Source: Candidatus Aminicenantota bacterium
GTDB lineage: Bacteria; Acidobacteriota; Aminicenantia; Aminicenantales; Saccharicenantaceae
NCBI GenBank assembly: GCA_014360015.1
Contig: JACIYJ010000001.1
Span: forward strand, 1 to 64,000
Length of the DNA stretch: 64,000 bases
Direction of reading: 5' to 3'
Position 1 is the first letter of the stretch, and every line of letters starts with the position of its first letter. Made by a program: the position numbers and the translations under genes. Shown here in pieces: positions 21,774 through 29,071 of the stretch. Below the pieces are notes generated by a model, which saw only the letters and a program-made list of their open reading frames with translations, had not been told where the DNA came from and ran no database searches.

Positions 21774-22307
21774 TTACCCACCGGACTTCTTTGACCTCAT
21801 AACTCTCATTATCTTTGAGACTACTTTTTCCACCTGCTCTGTCTGGCCTGGTCTGAAAATTTCTACAGGCTCGGTTTTAATCAGGCTGGTAAAATCCGAG
21901 AGGTATCTGTCTCTAACCACCAGAAGGCAATCAACCTGCCTGATAACCGCTAAGAGAACTGGCCATATCCCATTTCCAGAAATTTCTGCTGGACCTACTT
22001 CATCAACAATAAGTAGTTCGGCTTCAACCCCGCTTCTGATTATTGCCGCGGCGACCCGCAACCCCTCGGGCAGAAAATAAAAACTGCCGGTTGGCAATTC
22101 ATCTTGAAAATTTGATTTCCTCAGAAAAGCCTGACGTTTCCCCGAATTTAAATCTATAAGGTCATATCCATCAATCTCTCTGCCCATAACTACCTGTTTA
22201 CTTAAATAGCCGGCTACCTGCAGTCCCCTTTCTTTTAACTTTTCCACCAGTTTTTTTAAAAAAGTAGTTTTCCCTGAATGAACCGGCCCCGTCAACACAA
22301 ATATCAT
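21774..22307 (-). CDS. THEP1-type nucleoside-triphosphatase
   Basis: A 177-residue P-loop NTPase of the THEP1/NTPase_1 family, found in thermophiles and archaea and able to hydrolyse several NTPs in vitro. Walker A is GPVHSGKTT near the N-terminus and Walker B is LLIVDEVGPAE near residue 100. The length is typical. A radical SAM gene lies 105 bp upstream on the same strand. In several genomes THEP1 proteins occur near metal-cofactor genes, so a role in cofactor or nucleotide handling is possible, but the physiological substrate is not known. Confidence 0.85.
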   Translation of the reverse strand: MIFVLTGPVHSGKTTFLKKLVEKLKERGLQVAGYLSKQVVMGREIDGYDLIDLNSGKRQAFLRKSNFQDELPTGSFYFLPEGLRVAAAIIRSGVEAELLIVDEVGPAEISGNGIWPVLLAVIRQVDCLLVVRDRYLSDFTSLIKTEPVEIFRPGQTEQVEKVVSKIMRVMRSKKSGG

Positions 22308-22412
22308 TTTCTGGTCTTAGCCTTAGAGTTTTATATTCCGATTGAAATTAATCTTTTTCCGGAAGAAGTTACTTCGTTCCTGAAACAACCAGAAACTTTT
22401 GTCTGAATGGCC

Positions 22413-23162
22413 TCATTGCCTTCTGCCAAACTTGATTTCTCGGCTCTTTAAATTTTCCTCAACAAAAGGATAAACGATAAGCTCTTCAAGTTCCAGTTCA
22501 GCCCTGACTGAATTGGCCAGAAGAAAAGTCCTGAACCTATTTATTTCCTCATTGCCGAACAGGTCAGCGGTCAGGGCTGGCCAGAAGTCAACTCCATATT
22601 CTTTCAGGAATAAAAGTGCCTGAATGGGCTGAAAGAAATAATCGCGGCTGGCACCCGTGATGAGTTGAAATTTCTCTCTATCAGTGGCCTTCAAACAAAC
22701 TCTAACCATTAAATTTTTAAACTCCGACAAGCTCCGGGCAAATTTTCTGGACTGACCCAGGATCAGACCGTTGGTCTCCAGGATAAACCTGGAACCTGGA
22801 GCTTTTTCGGCGAGCAGCCTCAAGACCTCAATCAGATGACCAAAGGAGTCTTCTCCCAGAATCGGCTCGGCTCCACTTATCCTCATCTGGTTCAGACCGC
22901 TTCGTCTGGCCAGGAAAAGGAGTTTATCAGCCACCTCATCTGGCGAAAAGAAACTGCCTTCCTTTTCCGGACTCAGATTCCGCCGATAATTCCAGCAATA
23001 AGCACAGAGAAAAGAGCAGCCAACAGCATCAGCCGTAACAATTCCCCCGTAAAAACCGGTGGCTCTAAACCGGTAGTATTTTCGCCGATTTCCGGACATA
23101 ACCTGGTGCTCAACTTCGTGGGACCGAAGAACAGGGTCAAAAGGCAGGGCTATTTCTTTCAA
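22413..23162 (-). CDS. Radical SAM protein
   Basis: A 249-residue radical SAM enzyme. The cluster motif CX3CX2C is at C49, C53 and C56 (GCSFLCAYCW), followed by the SAM-contacting region ISGAEPIL and the ETNGLIL strand. It resembles pyruvate-formate-lyase-activase-like proteins of unknown substrate. No auxiliary cluster motif is obvious; the C-terminus lacks a CxxC pattern. It sits between galK (24 bp upstream) and THEP1, all on one strand. The reaction cannot be predicted from sequence. Confidence 0.85.
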   Translation of the reverse strand: MKEIALPFDPVLRSHEVEHQVMSGNRRKYYRFRATGFYGGIVTADAVGCSFLCAYCWNYRRNLSPEKEGSFFSPDEVADKLLFLARRSGLNQMRISGAEPILGEDSFGHLIEVLRLLAEKAPGSRFILETNGLILGQSRKFARSLSEFKNLMVRVCLKATDREKFQLITGASRDYFFQPIQALLFLKEYGVDFWPALTADLFGNEEINRFRTFLLANSVRAELELEELIVYPFVEENLKSREIKFGRRQ

Positions 23163-23185
23163 ATCAGAACAGCTCCTGAAAAAGT

Positions 23186-24346
23186 CTATTCTTCCAAAAT
23201 TCTGGTACCGGCTTCAATCATGACCACGTGGATGGTCGGATCTTTTCCAGTTTCTTTTCTGTAGTCTGCAGAAACTTTTTCTTTGAATAATTCTACAGCC
23301 TGAGCCTCTACCAGACTGATGGTGCAGCCGCCAAAGCCCGCACCCATCATCCTGGAACCATAAACACCAGGAATCCGGGAAGCTGATTCTACCAGCAAGT
23401 TCAGTTCTGGCGAACTAACTTCATACTCATCCCGAAGACCGGCATGCGACTGATACATTTTCTGACCAAAAGTCACCAGGTCGCCTTTCAGCAGGTCCTG
23501 ACAGGCCAGGTTAACCCTCTGATTTTCTTTAACCACATAAGCACATCTCATCCAGACTACCGGGTCGAATTCAGAACGATGGTTTTCAAGCATGGTCAGA
23601 TCGACATCTCTTAAGCTTTTTATCTCTGGATAATGCTGCTGAAGCAGCCTGACCCCTTCTTCACACTGCTGGCGTCGGACGTTGTACTCGGATGAAGCCA
23701 GCTCCCGTCTGACTCCGGTATCGCTTATTACCACCCGAACATCTTCCCGTTCAAAAGGATAATATTCATAGGCTAAGGACCGGCAGTCGATTTTAAGGAC
23801 CTTTTTCGGCTGGCCGTGGAGGTTAGCGAACATATCCATTATTCCGCATCTGACCCCAACAAACTCATTTTCAGCTTTCTGGGCCAATCTGGTCAGTGTC
23901 AGAAGGTCAAGATTCAACTGGAAAAGATGATTCAGGGCAAAAGCCATCCCGCCTTCTACGGCCGCTGATGAAGACATCCCGCCGCCGATGGGCACATTGC
24001 CACCAAAGGCTACATCTACACCCTTTATCATATATCCGGCTTTCAGGAACTGGTCTATTACTCCCTGAAGATAATCTGGCCAGCGCAGCTGAGATTTTTG
24101 AAGATGGCTCAAATCTGTTTCAAAATCCTGGTCAAAATCTACTGAATAGAAACGGCAACGCCGGTCCTCTCGCGGAGCAATGGCCAGAATTATAACCCGG
24201 TCAGTAGCTCCAGGAAGGACGAAGCCTTCATTATAGTCCGTGTGTTCGCCGATGAGATTGATACGACCGGGTGAAGCAATCACCACCGGCTTTCGGTTAA
24301 ATTTTTTCTCAAAACTCTTTTTGACTGACTCAATCAGTTTTTCCAT
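23186..24346 (-). CDS. galK: Galactokinase
   Basis: A GHMP kinase of about 386 residues that phosphorylates galactose at C1. The galactose-binding signature GRINLIGEHTDY is at ~27-38, the ATP-binding loop is PIGGGMSSSAA, and the C-terminal GAGFGGCTISLV motif closes the fold. The ATG at 24346 is favoured by GGAG five bases upstream; a GTG two codons earlier is possible. No galT or galE is nearby, but the GH113-like mannanase gene directly upstream on the same strand is consistent with galactomannan use (inference). Confidence 0.95.
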   Translation of the reverse strand: MEKLIESVKKSFEKKFNRKPVVIASPGRINLIGEHTDYNEGFVLPGATDRVIILAIAPREDRRCRFYSVDFDQDFETDLSHLQKSQLRWPDYLQGVIDQFLKAGYMIKGVDVAFGGNVPIGGGMSSSAAVEGGMAFALNHLFQLNLDLLTLTRLAQKAENEFVGVRCGIMDMFANLHGQPKKVLKIDCRSLAYEYYPFEREDVRVVISDTGVRRELASSEYNVRRQQCEEGVRLLQQHYPEIKSLRDVDLTMLENHRSEFDPVVWMRCAYVVKENQRVNLACQDLLKGDLVTFGQKMYQSHAGLRDEYEVSSPELNLLVESASRIPGVYGSRMMGAGFGGCTISLVEAQAVELFKEKVSADYRKETGKDPTIHVVMIEAGTRILEE

Positions 24347-24480
24347 GATCACTCCATGACCGCTAAATTTTAAGGATAAGTGATATCAGGTAAAACAGAT
24401 TTTGTCAAAGTGAGCGTCTTGTCTGAAAGATTAAAAAGCTGTTAAGCCGCAGGCCCAGCCTCTAAATAATTTACCATGGC

Positions 24481-25536
24481 TTACATTGGAAGCAGAAAAC
24501 GCAGGCGAAGCACTCTTTCTGCCGGCTTGCCATATGGAGTGTAGCTGGTATCATTCGGACCGCCAATGGTGGGATCTGAAAACCATTGCCACCAGAACAT
24601 CCCGGCAATATAGGTCTGACCGGCCACCATCCTTAAAGCTGCCTCATAGCACTTGCGTTGAACAACTAAATCCACGGGTCCGGTTCTCTGCCAGTCCCAC
24701 GGATTTTGCGCTCCTCCTCGGACGCTCCGGTAACCTATTTCAGTAATCAATACAGGCTTACCCCATTTTTCCGATAGAGCTTTTATCTTCAGAAGAAGTC
24801 GTCTCCAGCCATAACACAGGTCAGAAACTGAAGGGTTAATTTTGGTGGTCAGGGTTGGATACAGGTCCTGACCAATAAGATCAAGAGAATCCCAAAAACT
24901 AACCGCCTCTGGATTACTTTCTAATTGATCATCAGCATAAACCAGAGGGCCTGAGTATATCTCTCTGATTTCAGCTATTAACTGCCTCCAGTCCTGGGCT
25001 CTCTTGACTGTGCCATCCAGCTCACAGCCTATGCAGAATTGCTCAACACCGGTCTGGGCCGCCATCTGGGCATAGTGGAGGATGAACTGACAATAAGAAT
25101 TGAACCACTGTTGCCAGGCAGCTTCGTTAAAACTCTGACCGATCTGTCCTCGCCAGTGGTTGGGGTCGTTGAGCAGATCGACGTGGGGTTTGAACATCAC
25201 CTTCAGCCCAAGCTGATGAGCATAAGTAATGATCTGGATTATCGAATCGTCGGTCGGAGTGTAAGCACTGTTGTAGTCAATGTAGGTAGAATTGACATTG
25301 TCCTGATAGCCAGTAACCAGAAGACTCACCCATTGAGCATTGGTCTTTTTAAGATTTTTTAGGGACTCCTTAGCCAGCCAACCAGAATAAGCATCTTTTG
25401 AATAACCGGTAAAGGTAATTCCCTTTTGAAACTGCCGGGGTGTCTTAAGCTGATTTAAGCTTATAAAACTGGTCAAAAGCAGACAGCACCCGACCATCAG
25501 AAGGGAAATAATTAGACTCTTTGAATTTTTTATCAT
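24481..25536 (-). CDS. Exported glycoside hydrolase, GH113-like
   Basis: About 351 residues, a TIM-barrel glycosidase most like family GH113 (endo-beta-1,4-mannanase type). The ATG at 25536 follows GGGGGAAAG. A hydrophobic N-terminus ends in MVGCC, which may be a lipobox. Barrel features include GLKVMFKPHVDL on an early strand, the probable acid/base Glu in FCIGCELDGT, the probable nucleophile in VLITEIGYRS, and the WQWFSDPT aromatic end. It lies 134 bp upstream of galK on the same strand. The insertion sequence begins about 70 bp upstream of its start. Confidence 0.8.
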   Translation of the reverse strand: MIKNSKSLIISLLMVGCCLLLTSFISLNQLKTPRQFQKGITFTGYSKDAYSGWLAKESLKNLKKTNAQWVSLLVTGYQDNVNSTYIDYNSAYTPTDDSIIQIITYAHQLGLKVMFKPHVDLLNDPNHWRGQIGQSFNEAAWQQWFNSYCQFILHYAQMAAQTGVEQFCIGCELDGTVKRAQDWRQLIAEIREIYSGPLVYADDQLESNPEAVSFWDSLDLIGQDLYPTLTTKINPSVSDLCYGWRRLLLKIKALSEKWGKPVLITEIGYRSVRGGAQNPWDWQRTGPVDLVVQRKCYEAALRMVAGQTYIAGMFWWQWFSDPTIGGPNDTSYTPYGKPAERVLRLRFLLPM

Positions 25537-25604
25537 ATCTTTCCCCCTTTTTAGATTAACAAACTTTCCCCATCGAGTCAAAGCTATGTTTCTTTCAGGC
25601 TAGG

Positions 25605-25703
25605 ACATGGTATCCAGGATAAGAGGACAATTTGGAAGCGACGAGGTGGAAGCCCGGCGGTTGGTATTGGGGCTGTGGAAGCAGGGGGTTTTATCAGATT
25701 AGT
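25605..25703. repeat. Diverged outer module of the insertion sequence
   Basis: Starts with ACATGGTATCCAGG (25605-25618). The following 85 bases are colinear with 197-281 (reverse complement) at 54 of 85 positions with no gaps. The adjoining 196 bases match at 195, so this module has a different history from the inner element. Confidence 0.8.
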
Positions 25704-25716
25704 ACTTGAAAAAGCA

Positions 25717-25773
25717 GGGCTTCCTCCGTTAAAAATTTTGTTGAAAATTTTAACTGAAAGGAGGAGGAAGCCC
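25717..25773 (+). promoter_or_regulatory. Leader hairpin sequestering transposase RBS (copy 2)
   Basis: GGGCTTCCTCC (25717-25727) pairs perfectly with GGAGGAAGCCC (25763-25773). Inside it GTTAAAAATTTT pairs with AAAATTTTAAC apart from one bulge, leaving a four-base loop. The ribosome binding site of the transposase (start 25776) lies in the 3' arm, so the folded message should be poorly translated. Confidence 0.75.
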
Positions 25774-25775
25774 GA

Positions 25776-26963
25776 ATGACAGAAAATATATACCCTACTT
25801 ACTATGAGCTTTGCAAGAGCGCACCCATTCTGGCCAGAAAAGCTCTGATCAGGGCCTATGAGGAGACGGGGAATATCTCAGAGGTAGCCAGGTTGTTTCG
25901 GACAACCCGGAAGACGGTGCGGAAGGTATGGCGGAGGTGGGAGGAGAGAGGGGAAGAGGGATTAAAGGACCTATCCCGAAGGCCTAAACGTTCTCCGCGG
26001 AGGACCTCAGCGGCGGTGGAAGCCATGATCGTGGCGGAGAGGAAGAAGACCGGCTACGGCCGGGACCGGATAGTTAGGATACTCGCTGAACGGGGAGTGG
26101 AGGTTAAACCCTCCACCGTCCGCTATGTGCTCAGACGCTATAAGCTCAGTATTAAGTACAAACGGTCCCGCTACCGACGGAGAAACCGCTTCTATGACTT
26201 TGAATCTCTCTATCCGTTGCAACACTTCCAGGTAGACCTTAAGGAGGTCTATGATGCCACCACGCTGTCGGAGGAGACCCTGCGCTGGGCCAGGAGACTA
26301 AACATCCCTCCCTATCAGTGGACAGCCATAGATGTGAAGACCAGGTTAAGGTTTATCTCCTACTCCTACGAGAAGACCTTCACCAACGGGCTGATGTTTA
26401 TGCTGATGGTAATCTACTTTGTGAGAAGCTTCGGGATAGAACACAAGATAACGCTTCAGACCGACAACGGGGAGGAGTTTGGGGGAAAATCTCCGGATAA
26501 GCTGGAGTACCTGAACCAGAAGGTCTTTAGCCCACTTAATGCTGAACTGCTCCATATACCCAAGGGGAAGAAGGAGTATCAGGCTTTTGTGGAACGGTCG
26601 CATCAGACTGATGATAACGAGTTCTACATTCCGCAGATAGAACGCTGTGCGGACCTTAAGGAGTTTTACTTCAGAGCCTTGAGATGGCAGTTTATGTATA
26701 ATACTTTGCGACATCACTCGACGCTGGGTATGACGCCATACAAGAAGCTCAGGATGGAAACAAAGCTTCCGAAGCTAATAGCCCTGTTTCCTGTGGTCCA
26801 GCTGGATAAGCTTGTCGATCTTTATCCAAAGCTCTTCCCCCAACCTGGATACCATGTATCAGCCAAGGACCTTTTTTTTGGGTTGAACATAGTATCCAGA
26901 GTAATTTTGATAAAAAGTTGGGTGGGCGGAAATTTAATTGGTTGGTTGTGGCCAGCATTTTAA
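25776..26963 (+). CDS. IS transposase, IS481-like DDE/rve integrase
   Basis: 395 residues. The N-terminal helix-turn-helix (~20-75) includes NISEVARLFRTTRKTVRKVWRR. A second HTH-like region (~85-125) contains GVEVKPSTVRYVLRR. The rve integrase core has probable catalytic residues in FQVDLKEV, LQTDNGEEFGG and FVERSHQTDDNEF. The purine-rich RBS GGAGGAGG lies in a hairpin. The last ~35 codons run through the right inverted repeat and a second related motif, so the C-terminus may be partly flanking DNA. The catalytic core looks intact. A nearly identical 5' end lies at the left window edge. Confidence 0.92.
   Translation: MTENIYPTYYELCKSAPILARKALIRAYEETGNISEVARLFRTTRKTVRKVWRRWEERGEEGLKDLSRRPKRSPRRTSAAVEAMIVAERKKTGYGRDRIVRILAERGVEVKPSTVRYVLRRYKLSIKYKRSRYRRRNRFYDFESLYPLQHFQVDLKEVYDATTLSEETLRWARRLNIPPYQWTAIDVKTRLRFISYSYEKTFTNGLMFMLMVIYFVRSFGIEHKITLQTDNGEEFGGKSPDKLEYLNQKVFSPLNAELLHIPKGKKEYQAFVERSHQTDDNEFYIPQIERCADLKEFYFRALRWQFMYNTLRHHSTLGMTPYKKLRMETKLPKLIALFPVVQLDKLVDLYPKLFPQPGYHVSAKDLFFGLNIVSRVILIKSWVGGNLIGWLWPAF
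26844..26900. repeat. Right-end inverted repeat and long imperfect hairpin
   Basis: CTGGATACCATGT (from 26845) faces ACATAGTATCCAG (26887-26899) with a single mismatch over 13 bp. Additional pairing (TCAGCC with GGGTTGA) extends inward around a T-rich loop. The first arm is also the inverted repeat of the left end at 25605. Confidence 0.65.
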
Positions 26964-27078
26964 AAAAAAGGATGCAAATTTTCACTGCTGATATGATAAA
27001 AACTAAAAACTTTTAAATTCACTTTTATTTTATTATTATATTGTTAATCCCAAAAACAAAAAAACATAAGAGGCAAAA

Positions 27079-27585
27079 ATGGAAGAGAAAAAGAAACTGG
27101 CTCAGGCCATAATTGATCCGGATACTTTTGTAACTGAAAATGCCACCATCATCGGCCGGGTAACCCTCAAAAAGGGAGCCAGCGTCTGGTACAATGCTGT
27201 GCTCCGGGCTGACCTTGCTGATATAATCGTCGGCGAATATACCAACATTCAGGACAACTGTGTGGTTCATGTTGATTATGACACGCCGACCATCATCGGC
27301 AACTACGTAACCGTTGGTCACGGAGCTATACTTCATGCCTGCAAGATAGGCAACAATACCCTGATCGGTATGGGAGCAGTGGTACTTGACCGGGCCATTA
27401 TCCCTAATAACTGCTTAGTGGCTGCGGGCACTCTTGTCCCGCCCGGCAAAACCTTCCCTGAAGGCTCGCTCATCTTAGGCAACCCCGCCAAAGTTGTCCG
27501 GACCCTGACTGAGGAAGAAATCAAGCATCTGGCCCAACACGCCCTTGGGTATTACGAAATATGGAAGACCAGGTACAAAAGTTAA
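27079..27585 (+). CDS. Gamma-class carbonic anhydrase-like protein
   Basis: A 168-residue left-handed beta-helix protein with hexapeptide repeats, of the gamma-carbonic anhydrase/YrdA-PaaY type. The three metal-ligand histidines are visible as CVVHVD and TVGHGAILHA. The R/D/Q residues around NAVLRAD and NIQDN match the family. It would hydrate CO2 or have a related metal-dependent role; many single-domain members are poorly active, so the activity is not certain. No clear partner is nearby; the insertion sequence lies upstream. Confidence 0.9.
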   Translation: MEEKKKLAQAIIDPDTFVTENATIIGRVTLKKGASVWYNAVLRADLADIIVGEYTNIQDNCVVHVDYDTPTIIGNYVTVGHGAILHACKIGNNTLIGMGAVVLDRAIIPNNCLVAAGTLVPPGKTFPEGSLILGNPAKVVRTLTEEEIKHLAQHALGYYEIWKTRYKS

Positions 27586-27610
27586 CCATAGGCAAAACTT
27601 AAATTTAAAC

Positions 27611-27639
27611 TTGACAATAGTTTAACAAATTGTTAATTA
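27611..27639 (+). promoter_or_regulatory. Promoter with internal palindromic operator (XRE gene)
   Basis: TTGACA (27611-27616), a 17-bp spacer and TAATTA (27634-27639) form a near-consensus promoter. A perfect palindrome TTAACAA-A-TTGTTAA (27622-27636) fills the spacer and overlaps the -10. Binding there would block RNA polymerase. The downstream gene encodes an XRE-type DNA-binding protein, so autoregulation is the simplest reading. Confidence 0.75.
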
Positions 27640-27671
27640 TAGGCCGAATGGAATTGGAGGGGAGAAATTCC

Positions 27672-28799
27672 ATGAATGAGCTTTTTGCTGCCCGCCTTAA
27701 GAAACTCCGAGAAGAGATGGGCCTGACCCAGGAAGAGCTCGGCGAAGCGGTTAGTCTGTCTTCAGAGTACATTTCTCTGCTGGAAGCTGGCAAAAGAACA
27801 CCGTCCATCATCGCCCTCAACCGCATTTCTAAATTCTTCCAGAAAAATGTCTCTTATTTTCTTGAGACCAGGGAAAATCCATTTGATATTCTTCAGGCTG
27901 ATGAGAAGATAGATGCCAAGACTAAAGAAGTTCTGACTGAATTTCGAAAAATCTGCGAAACATATCTTGAACTTGAAAAAATTACCAATCGCCATTCCCA
28001 GTTAGCTCCACTTTATCCGACCAGTCTCTCTCCGCAGAATATGGCTGAAGAAGAACGAAGACGCCTCGGTCTGGGAAACGAGCCCATTCGTGATATTTTC
28101 AGGCTTTGTGAAGTGAATGGTTGCCGGGTTGTCCGGATGAGCTTTCCTGAGGAATCGAGAATTGCCGGAATTTTCATTTTCCCTGAAGAAAAAAATGCGG
28201 CCTTTGCTCTGATAAATTCTAATCTTTCACCCGGCAAACAGGTGATAGCCGCGGCTCATCTTTACTGTCATTATTTAAAAGATCGGGAAGAATCGCCGAT
28301 CATCGATAATCCTGATGTTCTTGTGGATGAATATGTAACTCTTTATTCACCCAGAGAACAGTTTGCTCAGTCTTTTGCTAATCATTTTTTAGTTCCCCCC
28401 TCAAAGGTCAGGGAAATGGTCGAAAAGGAAATAAGAACCAGAAGGTTGAGCTATCCGGATGTGGTTTTCCTGAAAAGATATTTCGGAGTGAGTGCAGTAA
28501 CTATCCTGAGAATCCTTCGGATGATGAACTATCTGAGCCGCTCTCAGTTTGAATCCTATTTCAAGTATGACCATCTGGCTGAGGAAAAAAGCATCTTTGG
28601 TGATGTCTCCATCGAAGAAATTGAAACCGGAAAGCCTGGAGAAAGACTAATTCTCTCTGAAAGATTTTTGTTGCTGAAGAAAGAAGCCGAACAGATAGAA
28701 AAAAGCCAGGAAGAAACTGACCAGCAGAATAGGATCGAGACCCAGAGCAGGCTTGAAGCGGAAGGTACGGAAGAAGAATCAGAAGAAAAAGAATCCTGA
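27672..28799 (+). CDS. XRE regulator with degenerate ImmA/IrrE-type domain
   Basis: 375 residues from the ATG at 27672, chosen because GGAGGGGAG precedes it. The XRE helix-turn-helix is at ~5-60 (LGEAVSLSSEYISLLEAGKRTPS). The middle (~130-245) resembles the ImmA/IrrE peptidase domain, including FAQSFANHFLVPP. However the zinc motif reads HLYCH (196-200) instead of HExxH, so the catalytic Glu is replaced by Leu and peptidase activity is unlikely. The last ~45 residues are Glu/Gln-rich. The gene has a consensus promoter with a palindrome, suggesting self-regulation. Confidence 0.85.
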   Translation: MNELFAARLKKLREEMGLTQEELGEAVSLSSEYISLLEAGKRTPSIIALNRISKFFQKNVSYFLETRENPFDILQADEKIDAKTKEVLTEFRKICETYLELEKITNRHSQLAPLYPTSLSPQNMAEEERRRLGLGNEPIRDIFRLCEVNGCRVVRMSFPEESRIAGIFIFPEEKNAAFALINSNLSPGKQVIAAAHLYCHYLKDREESPIIDNPDVLVDEYVTLYSPREQFAQSFANHFLVPPSKVREMVEKEIRTRRLSYPDVVFLKRYFGVSAVTILRILRMMNYLSRSQFESYFKYDHLAEEKSIFGDVSIEEIETGKPGERLILSERFLLLKKEAEQIEKSQEETDQQNRIETQSRLEAEGTEEESEEKES

Positions 28800-28997
28800 C
28801 GATCTTCAACTAACTAAATCTTTGAGTTAAATCCTAAGCGAAAATCTTATCCAGTGGGTGAAGAAATTGTAGTTACAGTTTTATGTGAGTCACAAGTGTA
28901 AATCACAACTTTTGATCCGAACGGCGGTCAACCCGAAAAGTCAAAAAGTTGAAAGTAAAAGAGAAAGAAAAATATAATACCCAAAAGAGGCAATCCA

Positions 28998-29060
28998 ATG
29001 GAAAAAATCCCATTACCTTTTCTGGCTATCAAAACCGGAGATGAACCATATATTTTATAA
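28998..29060 (+). CDS. Possible 20-codon leader ORF
   Basis: ATG to TAA encodes 20 residues (MEKIPLPFLA then IKTGDEPYIL). AGAGG lies seven bases upstream. The stop is 11 bases before the nuclease start, with that gene's ribosome binding site in between. It could be a leader peptide or a translational coupler, or chance. No attenuator hairpin or codon bias typical of amino-acid leaders is visible. Confidence 0.35.
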   Translation: MEKIPLPFLAIKTGDEPYIL

Positions 29061-29071
29061 AGGGAGAGATT

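Larger units (their letters stand above)
25605..26857 (+). mobile_element. Insertion sequence copy 2 (DDE transposase)
   Basis: The perfect 14-bp inverted repeats ACATGGTATCCAGG (25605-25618) and CCTGGATACCATGT (26844-26857) delimit about 1.25 kb. The transposase ORF crosses the right repeat and stops at 26963, so the true right end may be further out; the left limit of near-identity with copy 1 is 25704. I see no convincing target-site duplication. It sits between a glycosidase and a carbonic anhydrase gene and interrupts neither. Confidence 0.75.
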
